A model generated the notes under the pieces. It worked only from the letters and a program-made list of their open reading frames with translations. It did no database searches and had not been told where the DNA came from. From Thereva unica (taxonomy: Eukaryota > Arthropoda > Insecta > Diptera > Therevidae), in NCBI GenBank assembly GCA_949987705.1, contig OX465282.1:78666070-78730069 (forward strand): a stretch of 64,000 bases of DNA. The letters are read 5' to 3'. Below are positions 62,795 to 64,000 of this stretch, piece after piece; position 1 is the first letter of the stretch; each line of letters opens with the position of its first letter. Made by a program: the position numbers and the translations under genes.

Positions 62795-63712
62795 TCAATC
62801 GTTTTGTAGTTCGATTGGCTCTTCTTCAATCCATGCTTCGTAAAACGGACTGAGGCTTTCAGGCTCATTATCCACACTTGAAGAATAATTGCTTAATTGC
62901 CTTTTCATTCCATTTAGAAACTCTCTTGTCGTCTCCCGTATCGTTTCTTGCATTTTTTTCTCATATTTATCTTCCTGCTCCTTGTACAATTTGAATTCAT
63001 ATTGAATCAATTCCTTTTGTGTTTGGAAGAAATCCTCGTTGATTTTTTCCTGGGTTTTTTGAATTTTGGTGGCTATGACATCAATTTTATTAGTATTCCG
63101 TTTTGGTTGAGGTGCTGAAATAATAAGGTAAAATACAATATGTAAGAAGTACATAAATAACTTATAACTAACTTATTAATTTTATTTTTAAAAATAATAT
63201 AGTTTGTTATTACTTACGTGAAGACGGAGACCCCTCCTCTTCAGCTATAGTAATTGCACTTGAAGACGCACTTCTGTCTATCCCTTCCTGATTTCCTCGC
63301 ATAGTAACTGAAAGCCTTTTAAACATTGCTACAATATATGCTTGAGTTGGATAATTAAAATTAGACTTACGTCGAAGGGTATCAACCCCGTTTTGGATTG
63401 TTGTAGATGATGGACGGGATTTTAGCAACCGATCCAAGTTTTCAAAAAAGGACAAGTCTCTGGTGACACCCCACTCAAGCTATTATTTCTTTTCACTTGG
63501 ACGTAGTTACCCTTTAAATTTTTCCACCTCACTTCAATTTGTTTATAACTTTTACTGCTAAGTCCTTTGGCTTTCATTTTATTTTCCACTTGTTTAAAAA
63601 TTTCTGAATTTCGAAACCTTTTCCCATCAAAAAGATTTAAACATTTACTCATTTCCATTATTTCCAGCAGTGCTTTTGTTTCTTCGGTCGTCCAAAAGTT
63701 TCTCTTCGCCAT
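62795..63712 (-). pseudogene. Harbinger Myb/SANT accessory protein gene, three exons, one frameshift
   Basis: Start MAKRNFWTTEETKALLEIME at 63712. A trihelix/SANT-like DNA-binding domain follows with three aromatic anchors: FWTTEE, IFKQVENKMKAKG and VRWKNLKGNYVQVKR. Exon 1 63712-63371, intron 63370-63308 (GTAAGT..TTTCAG), exon 2 63307-63218, intron 63217-63115 (GTAAGT..TTTCAG), exon 3 63114-62795. Exon 3 has a Lys/Glu/Gln-rich coiled coil (KINEDFFQTQKELIQYEFKL). In exon 1 a 6-base A run (63444-63449 on the plus strand) is one base short: with seven, CPFFENLDRLLK reads through. Harbinger elements need such a protein for nuclear import and DNA binding of the transposase. Confidence 0.75.
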
Positions 63713-64000
63713 TCTAAAAATCTCCCACAACTAATTTGCGACTCAATTTCTCAACGACTGAAGCTAATATCGTCGACCTAATCCGTTAACCTGCTCCATT
63801 TTTGCATAGTTTACAGGACGAAGAAAAAACTGAATAATTTCTTCATTAATTTAGCAATCAAAATTCTGAAAATCCCGTTGGTTTCTATAATTTTTCTTGT
63901 AATTTTAACAATATAATTAGTAGCATAACTTATATACATCTTATAAAATTCAGAAAAACACTTATTTAGCAGTTTTTCGAGGAGAAGTTTCGATTTGCTT
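63713..64000. other. Right edge: flank of the Myb gene
   Basis: AT-rich, no gene seen. It should contain the promoter of the Myb gene and perhaps the right TIR of the Harbinger element; I could not match it to the left flank. Confidence 0.4.

Overview
This is an eukaryotic, almost certainly insect, AT-rich repeat-packed window. The evidence is R1-clade, RTE and CR1/Jockey-type LINEs, Bel-Pao and Ty3/gypsy LTR elements, Harbinger, Tc1 and Helitron DNA transposons, tRNA-derived SINEs, short GT-AG introns and long (TA)n microsatellites. There is no rRNA gene, no functional tRNA gene, no CRISPR array and no convincing single-copy host gene. Nearly all coding sequence belongs to mobile elements, most of it broken. 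The species cannot be named from the sequence alone.

Layout. 1-5.2 kb: R1-clade LINE ORF2 running off the left edge and ending in poly(A) against a (TA)n tract; then a ~127-bp tandem array inside a non-autonomous Helitron whose CTAG end sits in more (TA)n; then a MADF/SANT-like exon remnant. 5.3-11.4 kb: a SINE and a decayed minus-strand gypsy element with an unusual internal inverted duplication. 11.6-16.3 kb: a LINE ORF1 split by an intact RTE LINE. 16.6-22.3 kb: a Harbinger-like MITE, a foreign repeat block shared with 32.7-33.8 kb, and a CR1-like LINE that has lost its RT palm. 23.1-26.1 kb: a ~3-kb terminal-inverted-repeat element with arrays of a GAGCAAAAGCGG motif, carrying nested palindromic and RTE fragments. 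27-28 kb: SINEs. 28.4-35.2 kb: a Bel-Pao element with two nested non-coding insertions.

35.4-49.3 kb is the centrepiece. A structurally complete gypsy element (39859-49331) has 1.6-kb LTRs, a tRNA-Lys primer site, gag and pol in different frames with a perfect -1 slippery heptamer, and a tRNA-Lys-like sequence carrying CCA just inside its 3' LTR. Beside it lie a solo LTR with a 4-bp target duplication and a Harbinger transposase gene caught between two LTRs in inverted orientation. A piece of that transposase plus an LTR is repeated as a ~1.8-kb inverted duplication.

49.5-55.4 kb: two Helitron 5' ends and one 3' end, Rep- and helicase-gene fragments, a tandem duplication, a solo gypsy 3' end with LTR and a LINE 3' end. 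57-59.5 kb: a SINE, Bel-Pao and Tc1 fragments and a MITE. 60-63.8 kb: a near-complete two-gene Harbinger element: an intron-containing DDE transposase and a convergent Myb/SANT gene with one homopolymer frameshift, separated by a LINE insertion. The genes cooperate only within each element (transposase with Myb protein; gag with pol). The window as a whole records nested insertion and inverted duplication.
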